In this document: in pieces, positions 9,874 through 17,069 of the stretch
Layout of the letters: every line of letters begins with the position of its first letter
Numbering within the stretch: position 1 is the stretch's first letter
NCBI GenBank assembly: GCA_016278415.1
Contig: JADQBV010000391.1
Coordinates: 1 to 18,162 of the forward strand
Direction: 5' to 3'
Source of the DNA: Halanaerobiales bacterium
Lineage (GTDB): Bacteria > Bacillota_F > Halanaerobiia > Halanaerobiales > DTU029
DNA: 18,162 bases
Notes under the pieces: model-generated
Told to the model about the DNA's origin: nothing
Seen by the model: only the letters and a program-made list of their open reading frames with translations
Database searches by the model: none
Translations under genes and position numbers: made by a program

Positions 9874-9920
9874 TTAAAGTAATTGTTCTACTTTTTTAGT
9901 AATGGAAGGAGATTATTATA

Positions 9921-11165
9921 ATGTTTGATGAAGATAATCCTAATAATATGGATAATAGTAAAATTAATATTAAAGATAAAGGGTCTAATAATAGAGGTTC
10001 TTTAATAAGAATAAGTACTTATTTATTAATGTTTTCTTTCGCAATCTCTGCTACTATGCTTAGTCCAATGATGCCTGAAATAATTAAGGAGTTTTCCTTA
10101 AAACTTTCTCAAGGGGGGTTAATCCTTACACTACAGAGTGTTGGTGGCATCCTGGTTGTTGCATTGGCTGGAGTTTTTGCAGATCGTCTAAGTAAGGGGA
10201 AACTTATGTTATTGGGTTTTTCTCTCTATATTCTTTGTTTATATTTAATAAGCATAGCCCCTTTGTTTACCGTTATATTGGGTTTGTCTTTTGTTTTTGG
10301 TATCGGTAGTCGTTTAGTGGATACACTTTCTAATGCCTATATATCTGATATGTATCCTGAAAAAAAGGCTAGGTATTTAAACATATTACATTCAGTCTTT
10401 GGTATAGGTGCTTTAATTGGTCCTATCTATACCAGATTTTTGTTGGATTCGGGGTATTCCTGGCAGCATGTATTTAGATTTTTAGGATATATTTCTTTGC
10501 CTATTTTGATATTATTTTACTTATCTCAACGGGGTAGAAATGCTGTAAAACATAAAGATAGTAATGATGGTGAGCATGAACATCTAACAACTCTATTAAA
10601 AAACAAACAAATATGGATATTATCATTAATAATGTTTTTTTATGTTGGGCATCAGTCCGGTACTATGTTATGGATCCCCATGTATATAGAGACATATCTT
10701 AATGGAAGTGCTTTTTTAGCTAGTTTGTCTTTATCTATATATTGGGTCGGTATGATTATTAGTAGGATGACTTTTTCTTATATTACTAGAAATCACAAAA
10801 ACTCTATTTTAATAAGATGGACAAGTTTAATTGGTAGCTTATTATTGTTTATAGGTTTATATTCAAAACAAACCTGGTTGGTAATTATCTTCTTAGCCTT
10901 ATCAGGACTTCTCACAGGTGCTTTTATACCACTGCTAATAGATGTTGCCAGTAGTAAATACCCTAAGAATACAGGTGCAGCTACATCTATCCTTTACTTT
11001 AGTTTAAATATTAGTGTTATGGTATTTCCCTGGTTAGTTGGCTTAATAGCGGAGAATATATCCTTTCAATGGGGTATGTTATTTGCAACAGTATCATTAG
11101 GTATAATCTTTTTCTTTACTTATCTAATGAAAGATGAGAAAGTTAGGAAGAAGTTAAAGAATTAA
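9921..11165 (+). CDS. Major facilitator superfamily transporter
   Basis: A 414-aa polytopic membrane protein with about 12 hydrophobic helices after a hydrophilic, Asn/Asp/Lys-rich N-terminus of about 28 residues. The MFS motif A between helices 2 and 3 is visible (GVFADRLSKGK, about residues 84-94), and FGIGALIGPIYTRFLL fits helix 5. A central hydrophilic loop (about 205-225) separates the two six-helix halves. AGGAG (9907-9911) lies 9 nt before the ATG. It follows the decarboxylase by 47 bp and probably shares its transcript, which makes an amine, amino acid or drug substrate conceivable. No substrate-specific feature is recognised, so the cargo is unknown. Confidence 0.9.
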   Translation: MFDEDNPNNMDNSKINIKDKGSNNRGSLIRISTYLLMFSFAISATMLSPMMPEIIKEFSLKLSQGGLILTLQSVGGILVVALAGVFADRLSKGKLMLLGFSLYILCLYLISIAPLFTVILGLSFVFGIGSRLVDTLSNAYISDMYPEKKARYLNILHSVFGIGALIGPIYTRFLLDSGYSWQHVFRFLGYISLPILILFYLSQRGRNAVKHKDSNDGEHEHLTTLLKNKQIWILSLIMFFYVGHQSGTMLWIPMYIETYLNGSAFLASLSLSIYWVGMIISRMTFSYITRNHKNSILIRWTSLIGSLLLFIGLYSKQTWLVIIFLALSGLLTGAFIPLLIDVASSKYPKNTGAATSILYFSLNISVMVFPWLVGLIAENISFQWGMLFATVSLGIIFFFTYLMKDEKVRKKLKN

Positions 11166-11212
11166 TTTAAGAAGCAGAGTTTGTGTAATATTTCTTTGGG
11201 GAGTGGAAATGA

Positions 11213-11833
11213 ATGAGTAATTTATTTAGTACAGAGGGTACTTTTTATAAGGCTTCGACGGTTATATATAATTTGTTGATACTAAATTTCTTATGGGTAT
11301 TATTTAGTATACCTTTGGTGACTATTGGTGCTTCAACAACAGCTTTGTTCTATGTTACTGGCAAAATAGTCAGAAAGGAGAATATTCAATCAATTTTATC
11401 TGCTTTTTGGAAAAGCTTTAAGCTTAACTTAAAGCAAGCAACGATTATATGGCTTATTATTATTGTTATTTTCTTTTTACTATTTATTAATATACAGAAC
11501 ATTGGACTTATGGGGGGAATGGCAAGATATATTTATCCAGTACAATTAATTGCTTTATTAGAATTATTTATAGTTAGTATCTATGTTTTCCCTTTATTAT
11601 CAAGACACCATATTACGGTATTAGGTGGTTTGAAAGCGGCTTTTTATATTGGTAATCGTCATCTACTGACAACAATTATGTGTTTAGCTGTTTTCCCTGG
11701 CTTATATTACCTGTTAATGATACATGGTATTTTTATGCTTGGTATAATGGGAGTTTATGGCTTCTGGATTTCGTATCTGTTAAATGGTAAGTTTGATAAA
11801 TATATCTTAGATGATAATGAAAAAGAGGATTAG
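11213..11833 (+). CDS. YesL/DUF624 family integral membrane protein
   Basis: A 206-aa membrane protein resembling the YesL (DUF624) family: an N-terminal segment LFSTEGTFYKASTVIYNLLILNF precedes the first hydrophobic helix, followed by the typical FSIPLVTIGASTTALFYV, then about four more membrane helices and a short acidic tail. Members of this family often sit beside carbohydrate transport genes in Bacilli, but their function is not established. GGGGAG (11198-11203) lies 9 nt before the ATG. It follows the MFS gene by 47 bp and is likely the last gene of that transcript. The 372 bp after it contain a palindrome and a stem-loop but no gene. Confidence 0.82.
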   Translation: MSNLFSTEGTFYKASTVIYNLLILNFLWVLFSIPLVTIGASTTALFYVTGKIVRKENIQSILSAFWKSFKLNLKQATIIWLIIIVIFFLLFINIQNIGLMGGMARYIYPVQLIALLELFIVSIYVFPLLSRHHITVLGGLKAAFYIGNRHLLTTIMCLAVFPGLYYLLMIHGIFMLGIMGVYGFWISYLLNGKFDKYILDDNEKED

Positions 11834-11959
11834 GCGAACTCCATCCAAATCAAATAAAGATTATGACTGTAGTAATAGTAAAATTATGGGGCGTTTCCCA
11901 CCAACGGAAATGAAGAATGATCATTAATATCTTAACCACTTATTAATAATAATAACTAT

Positions 11960-12002
11960 TTATCCACAAATCATCCACAAATTGTGGATGATTTGTGGAT
12001 GG
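11960..12002. repeat. 39-bp perfect palindrome of DnaA-box-like 9-mers
   Basis: Bases 11962-11980 and 11982-12000 are exact reverse complements (19 bp per arm) about a single A. The unit is a doubled DnaA-box-like 9-mer: TTATCCACA at 11960-11968 matches the DnaA consensus exactly; TCATCCACA at 11971-11979 and its inverse at 11983-11991 differ at one base; the fourth, inverse CCATCCACA at 11994-12002, at two. Starts are spaced 11, 12 and 11 bp, close to one helical turn, which places all on one face of DNA. A DnaA-binding cluster is the simplest reading; a transcript hairpin is possible but no T tract follows it. Confidence 0.75.
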
Positions 12003-12007
12003 TTTAA

Positions 12008-12042
12008 AATCAGGGGCATTTAATGACCCTGATTATTTATTT
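12008..12042 (+). terminator. Stem-loop, probable terminator after YesL-family gene
   Basis: AATCAGGG (12008-12015) pairs with CCCTGATT (12027-12034), with partial inner pairing CATT/AATG, and is followed by ATTTATTT. The T tract is interrupted, so efficiency is uncertain. From 12043 to 12205 the DNA is AT-rich without an evident gene. Confidence 0.6.
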
Positions 12043-12205
12043 ACCAAAAAAACGTTTTTCTTAGCAGGAGATAGAAGTCTTATGTAGAATTATAAATATA
12101 TGGCAACATAATTTACCAATATTTCTAAATAAACGTTAATATTCGTTAAAAAATAGTCCTGTAATCTTAAAATAAATATTAAAAGTTAAGGTATGGTGAA
12201 TAACT

Positions 12206-13639
12206 ATGTATATGATATTTCTACATAATATGACATTAATAATAACGTCTTTATATTTAATATCATTATTAAAAAAGTATATGATAAAAAACAAATATGT
12301 CTATCCTGCTTTGTATAAGTTTACAGTATCGGTTTTTAGTGGTTTAATATCTATTATTATAATGAATGAACCTGTTATTTATTTTGGTGCAAGGTATGAT
12401 TTAAGAAGTGTACCAATTTTTTTAATATCATATATATATGGCTGGAAGTATGGTCTTGTAACATCCATATTACCTATTTTTTACAGGATATATCTAGGTG
12501 GACCTACTATGTGGGAGGGTATTATTTTTGATATTTTATTGGCCTGTATAATAGGTTCTATTGGGTATAAAAAGGAAAAACAAGCTGAAGTAATTGTTAA
12601 TGTAGATATTAAAAGAGCCGTCATCTTATATTTCATCTTCGTAGTAATGATGTATTCTGTCCCTTTGTTGTGGATTTCAATACCCTTAACTTTCTGGATT
12701 AAAATGATTATACTTTTTGCGTTATCTAGCATATCAACAATTTCTTTTTCTGCCTTTCTAATAAATGACCTAAACAATGATATTCACCGTAATCTTATAG
12801 AGTACTCAGAAACAAAGGGAGAGCTGCTAGAAAGAGAGAAAGAACTAGAAAGAAAAAATTTGAATGTTCGCTTTTTTAGTAATATATCTCATGAGTTTAA
12901 AACACCATTAAATCTAGTGTTTTCAGCATTACAGATGTTAGATAGTTATAATAATCGAAAACTAAAAATAGAGGATGAGAGATTTAAACGTTACTTACAG
13001 ATTATTAAGCAAAATAGTTATCGACTTTTAAGATTGGTAGATAACGTAATAGACACTACCAGGATAGATGTAAATTCCTTTAAATTGAATCTAGTAAATG
13101 GTGACATTGTTAGGGTTGTGAGAGATATAATATTATCAGTAGAGGAACATATAAAAGAAAAGGAACGAATATTAGAATTTGTTTCAAATGTTGAGAGTAA
13201 AAGGATGGCTATAGACCCTGAAAATATTGAGAGAATTATATTAAACCTGGTATCAAATGCAGTGAAATTCACTGAGCAAGGGGATAAAATTTCTATAAAT
13301 ATAATAGAAAAGATGGATACCGTAGAAATAGTTGTAAGTGATACAGGTGTAGGAATAGATAAAGATAAACAGAAATATATCTTTGATTTATTTAGACAGG
13401 CTGATGAGTCTTTTTCTAGAAGGGCAGAAGGTAGTGGTATAGGTCTTCATATAGTGAAACAAATTGTCGAATTACATGGTGGAGAAGTGTGGGTTGAGAG
13501 TGAAGAGGGTAAAGGAAGTAAGTTTTCTTTACGCCTTCCTGTTAAATTATTAGTTGAAGATATAAATAACGGAGAACATAATAGAGATGAATTAATTGAT
13601 AAAATTGATATTGAGTTTTCTGATATATACAATATATAG
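12206..13639 (+). CDS. Sensor histidine kinase with LytS-type 5TMR membrane domain
   Basis: Membrane sensor kinase, 477 aa. Residues 1 to about 195 hold five to six hydrophobic helices with the 5TMR_LYT signature (DLRSVPIFLISYIYGWKYGL, then YRIYLGGP). A short coiled coil (about 198-218, Glu/Lys/Arg-rich) links to the dimerisation domain, whose phospho-acceptor is H229 in SNISHEFKTPLN. The ATPase domain follows: N box NLVSNAVKFTEQG (from N347), G1 DTGVGI (379-384), F box FDLFRQADESFSRR, and G2 GSGIGLHIVKQIVELHGG (from G409). Both kinase halves are intact. No response regulator adjoins it, so it is an orphan. GGTGA (12195-12199) lies 6 nt before the ATG. Stimulus and partner are unknown. Confidence 0.92.
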   Translation: MYMIFLHNMTLIITSLYLISLLKKYMIKNKYVYPALYKFTVSVFSGLISIIIMNEPVIYFGARYDLRSVPIFLISYIYGWKYGLVTSILPIFYRIYLGGPTMWEGIIFDILLACIIGSIGYKKEKQAEVIVNVDIKRAVILYFIFVVMMYSVPLLWISIPLTFWIKMIILFALSSISTISFSAFLINDLNNDIHRNLIEYSETKGELLEREKELERKNLNVRFFSNISHEFKTPLNLVFSALQMLDSYNNRKLKIEDERFKRYLQIIKQNSYRLLRLVDNVIDTTRIDVNSFKLNLVNGDIVRVVRDIILSVEEHIKEKERILEFVSNVESKRMAIDPENIERIILNLVSNAVKFTEQGDKISINIIEKMDTVEIVVSDTGVGIDKDKQKYIFDLFRQADESFSRRAEGSGIGLHIVKQIVELHGGEVWVESEEGKGSKFSLRLPVKLLVEDINNGEHNRDELIDKIDIEFSDIYNI

Positions 13640-13733
13640 ATCGATTGAAGTGTAGATAGTTTTGTATAAATGTATTTTTCATTTAAGATTTATCTTATTT
13701 TAAATAGAAAAAACATAAAAAAGAGTAAATAAT

Positions 13734-13766
13734 GAACCCCTGAGGTGATGATTACTTCAGGGGTTC
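13734..13766. terminator. Strong stem-loop between convergent kinase and ric genes
   Basis: GAACCCCTGA (13734-13743) pairs perfectly with TCAGGGGTTC (13757-13766), and three more pairs extend the stem to a 7-nt loop. No T run follows directly on plus; on minus a run of six T comes about 12 nt after the stem. It probably ends one or both convergent transcripts, or caps a small RNA. Confidence 0.6.
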
Positions 13767-13809
13767 TAAGAGTTTATCCTTCTAGATTCGGGAGAAGTCC
13801 AACTCTTAG
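13766..13809. other. Second stem-loop abutting the first
   Basis: CTAAGAGTT (13766-13774) pairs perfectly with AACTCTTAG (13801-13809); inside, CTTCT (13779-13783) pairs with AGAAG (13793-13797), leaving a 9-nt loop and an asymmetric internal loop. Read on minus, that internal loop has GA opposite GA next to the inner stem, which could make tandem sheared G.A pairs. No known RNA family is recognised. Confidence 0.45.
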
Positions 13810-13854
13810 TATTTAGGTTGCTGAGCCGAGAGGTTCGCATTAAATATTAAGGGT

Positions 13855-14574
13855 TTAAACTGCAACCTTTTGCTTCTCTAAGCGAGGGAATAGAATATTA
13901 TTTTCTAGATGAATGTGTTGGAAAAGGTCTGATTCTAATTCTTCTAATAGTTGGTAAGTTAATTGATAAGTGTTGCACCCATCATCAGGGACTACATAAT
14001 CTTTAGATACTTCCCTTAATTCTTTTAGTATATCACCAGCACCTTCATGCTCATCTTCCAGTTCGTTTATAACTGTAAATGCTTTGTCTAATTGTTTTGC
14101 TGATGGGTCTTCTTCATATTTTTTGATTATTGGGAAGAGGATTTCTTCTTCCTTTATTAGATGCTGTTTCAGTTCCATTTTCAAACTATGAAAAAGTTTG
14201 TGTACTTTAGATAACTCTTGATGGTTAACACCATGTACTCTCAGTATAGTATTGCTTAATTCACTAACTCTAGGTAGATTTTCCTGTAGATAGGCATGGT
14301 GTTTATTGACTATATAATCTATTAGTTCAGATAATGAGCTGTTCTGCCAATCAATATCCACTTTTTCAGTCATATTTTTACTAAGCTTATATTTTTTATT
14401 AAGGTCATTTAAAACCTGTGTTTCATCTAGATTTCCTTCCTGAATTGCTAATTTTAATTGGCGGTCTCCTCCACAACAAAAGTCAATCTTATTTGCTTTA
14501 AAAATATCAGCAGCTCCAGGAAATTTGCTTACAATATCACCGATTTTATCTCTACTTGTAAAATTATTTTTCAT
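13855..14574 (-). CDS. ric: Iron-sulfur cluster repair di-iron protein (RIC/ScdA/YtfE)
   Basis: Cytoplasmic di-iron protein that restores Fe-S centres damaged by NO or oxidants. The N-terminal ScdA_N-type domain (1 to about 60) carries the invariant Cys pair in DFCCGGDRQL (C33, C34). A hemerythrin-like bundle follows with likely ligands H92/H93, H138 and E142 (QHLIKEEEILFP), H176 (EDEHEGAG), and H220 and E224 (QHIHLENNILFPRL). Length (239 aa) suits the family. I chose the ATG ending at 14574: AGGAG (complement of 14583-14587) lies 8 nt upstream; the more upstream in-frame ATG at 14610 lacks such a site. It lies 44 nt after the second flavodiiron gene and is almost certainly co-transcribed, linking NO removal with repair. 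Confidence 0.95.
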   Translation of the reverse strand: MKNNFTSRDKIGDIVSKFPGAADIFKANKIDFCCGGDRQLKLAIQEGNLDETQVLNDLNKKYKLSKNMTEKVDIDWQNSSLSELIDYIVNKHHAYLQENLPRVSELSNTILRVHGVNHQELSKVHKLFHSLKMELKQHLIKEEEILFPIIKKYEEDPSAKQLDKAFTVINELEDEHEGAGDILKELREVSKDYVVPDDGCNTYQLTYQLLEELESDLFQHIHLENNILFPRLEKQKVAV

Positions 14575-14618
14575 TAATATCACTCCTCTGTGTTTTTTTA
14601 ATTCTTTCATATCTTCCT

Positions 14619-15872
14619 TTATCTTATTAGTAAATCCCCAATTATTTGTCCTGAATCGACTATATTTTTGTCTTCTCCTTCAGGATTAAATTTTACCCTG
14701 ATAGGGAAGTTATAATCATCCATACCAGTTGATTTTATAATATATGAACTATCTATTACTTGCATATTTGTTTTATTTAAATAATCCTGAGTAACTTCGA
14801 TAGCTTCACCACTCCAGCCATATGAGCCGAAGGCAATGGCTAACTTATCTTTCAAGTCCATGTCTATTAGACTTTCTAATATACTCTCTAAATTCCCTAC
14901 TATATCAGCATAGCGCGTTGAGCTACCAAAGAATATAGCATCAGCTTCTTTAATTTTTTTACTAATATCAGCGATATTCACTTTATGAGATACATTTATA
15001 GATTCTACCTGAATATTTTTATCTTCTAAGCCCAACTTTAAATTTTCGGCAATCTTTTTAGTATTTCCACTCATAGATGAATATAGAATCAAGGCTTTTT
15101 TATCTTGCTTAGTAGGTTTACTCATCCTGTCATAAATGTTTATAAAGTCTTTGACGTTTTCTCTTAATATATACCCATGAGAAGGAGCAATCATTTGTAC
15201 TTCAAGATTTTTTACTTTCTCAATCATGTCCTGGACATATGGTCTATGTGGATGCATAATTAGTTTATAATATACTTCAAAATCTGGCTTTATATCTTTA
15301 TCCACTAGGTCATTAAATAATTTGGATGTTGCCACATGACTACTGAATATATCACAGGTATATAGTATTTTGTCTTCAACAGCGTATGTTATCATGGTTT
15401 CCTCTGTATGGAGATATGGTGTTTCAAAAAACTGCAGTGTTTTTCCACCAATATCTAAGCTGTCACCATCTTTAACTACAAGAAATTTTCTGTCATGGAG
15501 ACGATACATGTTTTTCAATTCATTAACAGCTTTTTCTGTTGTTACTATAACAGCATCTTTAGCCTTGTTAGCAAGGGAGGGTAATCCACCAGAGTGGTCT
15601 GGCTCAACATGATTAATTACTATATAGCTAATATCTTCAAGGTTAATCATTTTCTTAAGATTATCAATATAATCTTTACCAAAACTAATATCTACTGTAT
15701 CTATAATTGTTGGTTTTTTAGTATCCAATAAGTAGCTATTATAGGTGGTTCCCTTTTCCAAGGTCAATCTATGAAAAGGTACCTTTCTATCATCGATATA
15801 ACCAACCCAATAGGTATTGTTTGTTAATTTCACGTTTTGATCATTACTTTTAATTGTTGTTTGTACATTCAT
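14619..15872 (-). CDS. Flavodiiron protein, second paralogue
   Basis: Class A flavodiiron protein of 417 aa, clearly divergent from the one at 6329-7528. The di-iron ligands are complete: H88, E90, D92, H93 (NHVEPDHSGG), H155 (YLHTEETM), D174 (TCDIFSSH) and H232 (PSHGYILR). The flavodoxin domain (from about 258) has the FMN loop LYSSMSGNTKKIAENL and AFGSYGWSGEAIEV. AAGGGGGA (complement of 15879-15886) lies 6 nt upstream of the ATG. It heads an operon with ric, which favours a nitrosative-stress role, whereas the other paralogue sits with hemerythrin and hcp. Substrate preference is inferred from neighbours only. It lies behind a predicted Crp/Fnr-controlled promoter and a leader of about 100 nt. 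Confidence 0.95.
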   Translation of the reverse strand: MNVQTTIKSNDQNVKLTNNTYWVGYIDDRKVPFHRLTLEKGTTYNSYLLDTKKPTIIDTVDISFGKDYIDNLKKMINLEDISYIVINHVEPDHSGGLPSLANKAKDAVIVTTEKAVNELKNMYRLHDRKFLVVKDGDSLDIGGKTLQFFETPYLHTEETMITYAVEDKILYTCDIFSSHVATSKLFNDLVDKDIKPDFEVYYKLIMHPHRPYVQDMIEKVKNLEVQMIAPSHGYILRENVKDFINIYDRMSKPTKQDKKALILYSSMSGNTKKIAENLKLGLEDKNIQVESINVSHKVNIADISKKIKEADAIFFGSSTRYADIVGNLESILESLIDMDLKDKLAIAFGSYGWSGEAIEVTQDYLNKTNMQVIDSSYIIKSTGMDDYNFPIRVKFNPEGEDKNIVDSGQIIGDLLIR

Positions 15873-15932
15873 CAGTAGTTCCCCCTTATGATTTTAGGTT
15901 TCTAATTTTAACATTTATATTGTTTTTCTATA

Positions 15933-15941
15933 GATATCACA
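15933..15941 (-). promoter_or_regulatory. TGTGATATC half-site in flavodiiron leader
   Basis: On minus this reads TGTGATATC, the same 9-mer as at 17855-17863 upstream of the Crp/Fnr gene, in the same orientation relative to the gene it precedes. TGTGA is the Crp-type half-site. It falls about 35 nt downstream of the predicted transcription start, which would suit repression or autoregulatory fine-tuning rather than activation. Confidence 0.3.
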
Positions 15942-15979
15942 AATTTTGTTTGAGTGGCTTATTACCACCTGTTAAATAC

Positions 15980-16022
15980 ATTATAGGGGAAATAGAGAAT
16001 ATAAACTGTGATTTCAGTCAAA
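15980..16022 (-). promoter_or_regulatory. Class II Crp/Fnr-type promoter of flavodiiron-ric operon
   Basis: On minus, a perfect -10 box TATAAT (complement of 15980-15985) has no good -35 box (CAGTTT at the right distance). Instead a Crp/Fnr-like palindrome covers the -35 region: on plus, TGTGA-N6-TCAAA at 16007-16022 (9 of 10 bases of TGTGA-N6-TCACA). If transcription begins at the A at 15973, the site centre (16014.5) lies at -41.5, the standard place for class II activation by this family. A weak -35 with a regulator site there is the expected look of an activator-dependent promoter. Confidence 0.6.
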
Positions 16023-16061
16023 TCTAACAAAATATTTTTACAACACATTATATTTTCCCTA

Positions 16062-16166
16062 TTGTAAAAGGGATTAGTTAATATTTATAGAATAAATAGT
16101 TAGTAAAAGTTTTAGCTAAACAGCCTTAGTAAGACTTTCAGGTCTTTAGTTCAGCTGCTTCTTTTT
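16062..16166 (+). promoter_or_regulatory. Weak promoter and stem-loop leader before traX-like gene
   Basis: TTGTAA (16062-16067) and TATAGA (16086-16091), 18 bp apart, are a weak promoter candidate. About 25 nt downstream of its predicted start, CAGC (16121-16124)/GCTG (16154-16157) and AAGAC (16131-16135)/GTCTT (16142-16146) can form a stem-loop followed by CTTCTTTTTG. This could be a leaky attenuator; the helices are short, so the case is weak. Confidence 0.25.
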
Positions 16167-16236
16167 GTATTAATTTAATCCTAAGCAGGTGCAATAATTT
16201 AAACAGAATATGTTGTATTGGATGGAGGGTTTTAGT

Positions 16237-16941
16237 ATGAGTTCTTTTGTATTAAAAATAATCGGTATCATTGCAATGTCCTTAGATCATATTGGTATAC
16301 TTTTCTTTCCAAAAATATTATTATTTCGAATTATTGGTAGGTTAGCATATCCGATATTTGCCTTTTTGATAAGTGAAGGCTATAGAAAGACAAATGATAT
16401 AACAGATTATATAGGGAGAATATTAGTTTTTGCTTTCTTCTCACAATTGGCTTATAGGACTGCTATGGGAGATGGGGCTTCCTTAAATGTTCTTTTTACT
16501 TTTGCCTTAGCTTTATATGCAATCTATGCCTATGAAAAAACAAATAAACTTATTATGGTATTTATCGTTGCCTTAGCTGCGGAACTATTCCATACAGATT
16601 ATGGGGCATATGGTGTATTGATGATTTTTATTTTTCATGTTTTCCACGATGACTTTAAAGGCACTGTTAAGTATATTGCTCTACTGACTACTACATATGT
16701 ATTTATAAACCTTTTGCCTGTCTATACAAATATTGATAATATTAGAATACTATTAAAGTACAGTGCTCAATTATTTGCTCTTTCATCATTATTCATAATA
16801 TATTTCTATAATGGGAAAAGGGGAGCCAGGGTGAAATACTTATTTTATATCTTTTATCCCGGTCATTTGCTACTGTTATATTATTTAAGGGAATTAATAA
16901 TTAAGGTAAGGATAGATAGATTATTGTCTCTTAAATTATAG
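16237..16941 (+). CDS. TraX-family integral membrane protein
   Basis: A 234-aa hydrophobic protein with seven or so membrane helices resembling the TraX family, named for the F-plasmid pilin acetylase but common on Firmicute chromosomes without conjugation genes. The family hallmarks are IAMSLDHIGILFFP near the N-terminus (D17, H18) and RIIGRLAYPIFAFLISEGYRKT, the latter with conserved R, G, R, P and E/G. ATG 16237 is chosen because GGAGGG (16224-16229) lies 7 nt upstream; the in-frame ATG at 16210 has no such site. No tra or mob genes are visible, so a role in acylating a cell-surface component is a fair guess, not a demonstrated one. It is convergent with the Crp/Fnr gene. Confidence 0.85.
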   Translation: MSSFVLKIIGIIAMSLDHIGILFFPKILLFRIIGRLAYPIFAFLISEGYRKTNDITDYIGRILVFAFFSQLAYRTAMGDGASLNVLFTFALALYAIYAYEKTNKLIMVFIVALAAELFHTDYGAYGVLMIFIFHVFHDDFKGTVKYIALLTTTYVFINLLPVYTNIDNIRILLKYSAQLFALSSLFIIYFYNGKRGARVKYLFYIFYPGHLLLLYYLRELIIKVRIDRLLSLKL

Positions 16942-17048
16942 TGTTAAAGATGATAGTAAATCACGGAAATTGAAAAAATAATAGCAAGGAAGGGGAATCG
17001 TATGGAATTAAAACCTTAGTGAGAAATTGGTCTAAATCAAAAAAATTA

Positions 17049-17069
17049 AAAGCAAGCATGGCTTGTTTT
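17049..17069 (-). terminator. Intrinsic terminator at the end of the Crp/Fnr gene
   Basis: Bases 17049-17057 pair with 17061-17069 (one G.U) around a 3-nt loop. On minus the stem is followed by TTTTAATTTTTTT, a good T tract, and the stem overlaps the stop codon at 17068-17070. On plus only four T follow, so it may also weakly end the TraX-family transcript. Confidence 0.7.

Noticed and set aside
14575..14610. Upstream in-frame ATG (14610) for the RIC protein
   Set aside because: The extra 12 residues are not family-like and the strong AGGAG lies inside them, correctly placed for the ATG at 14574.
17002..17019. Short frame MELKP after a strong ribosome-site-like AAGGAAGGGG
   Set aside because: Stops after five codons; no convincing gene remnant around it that could be matched to a known family.
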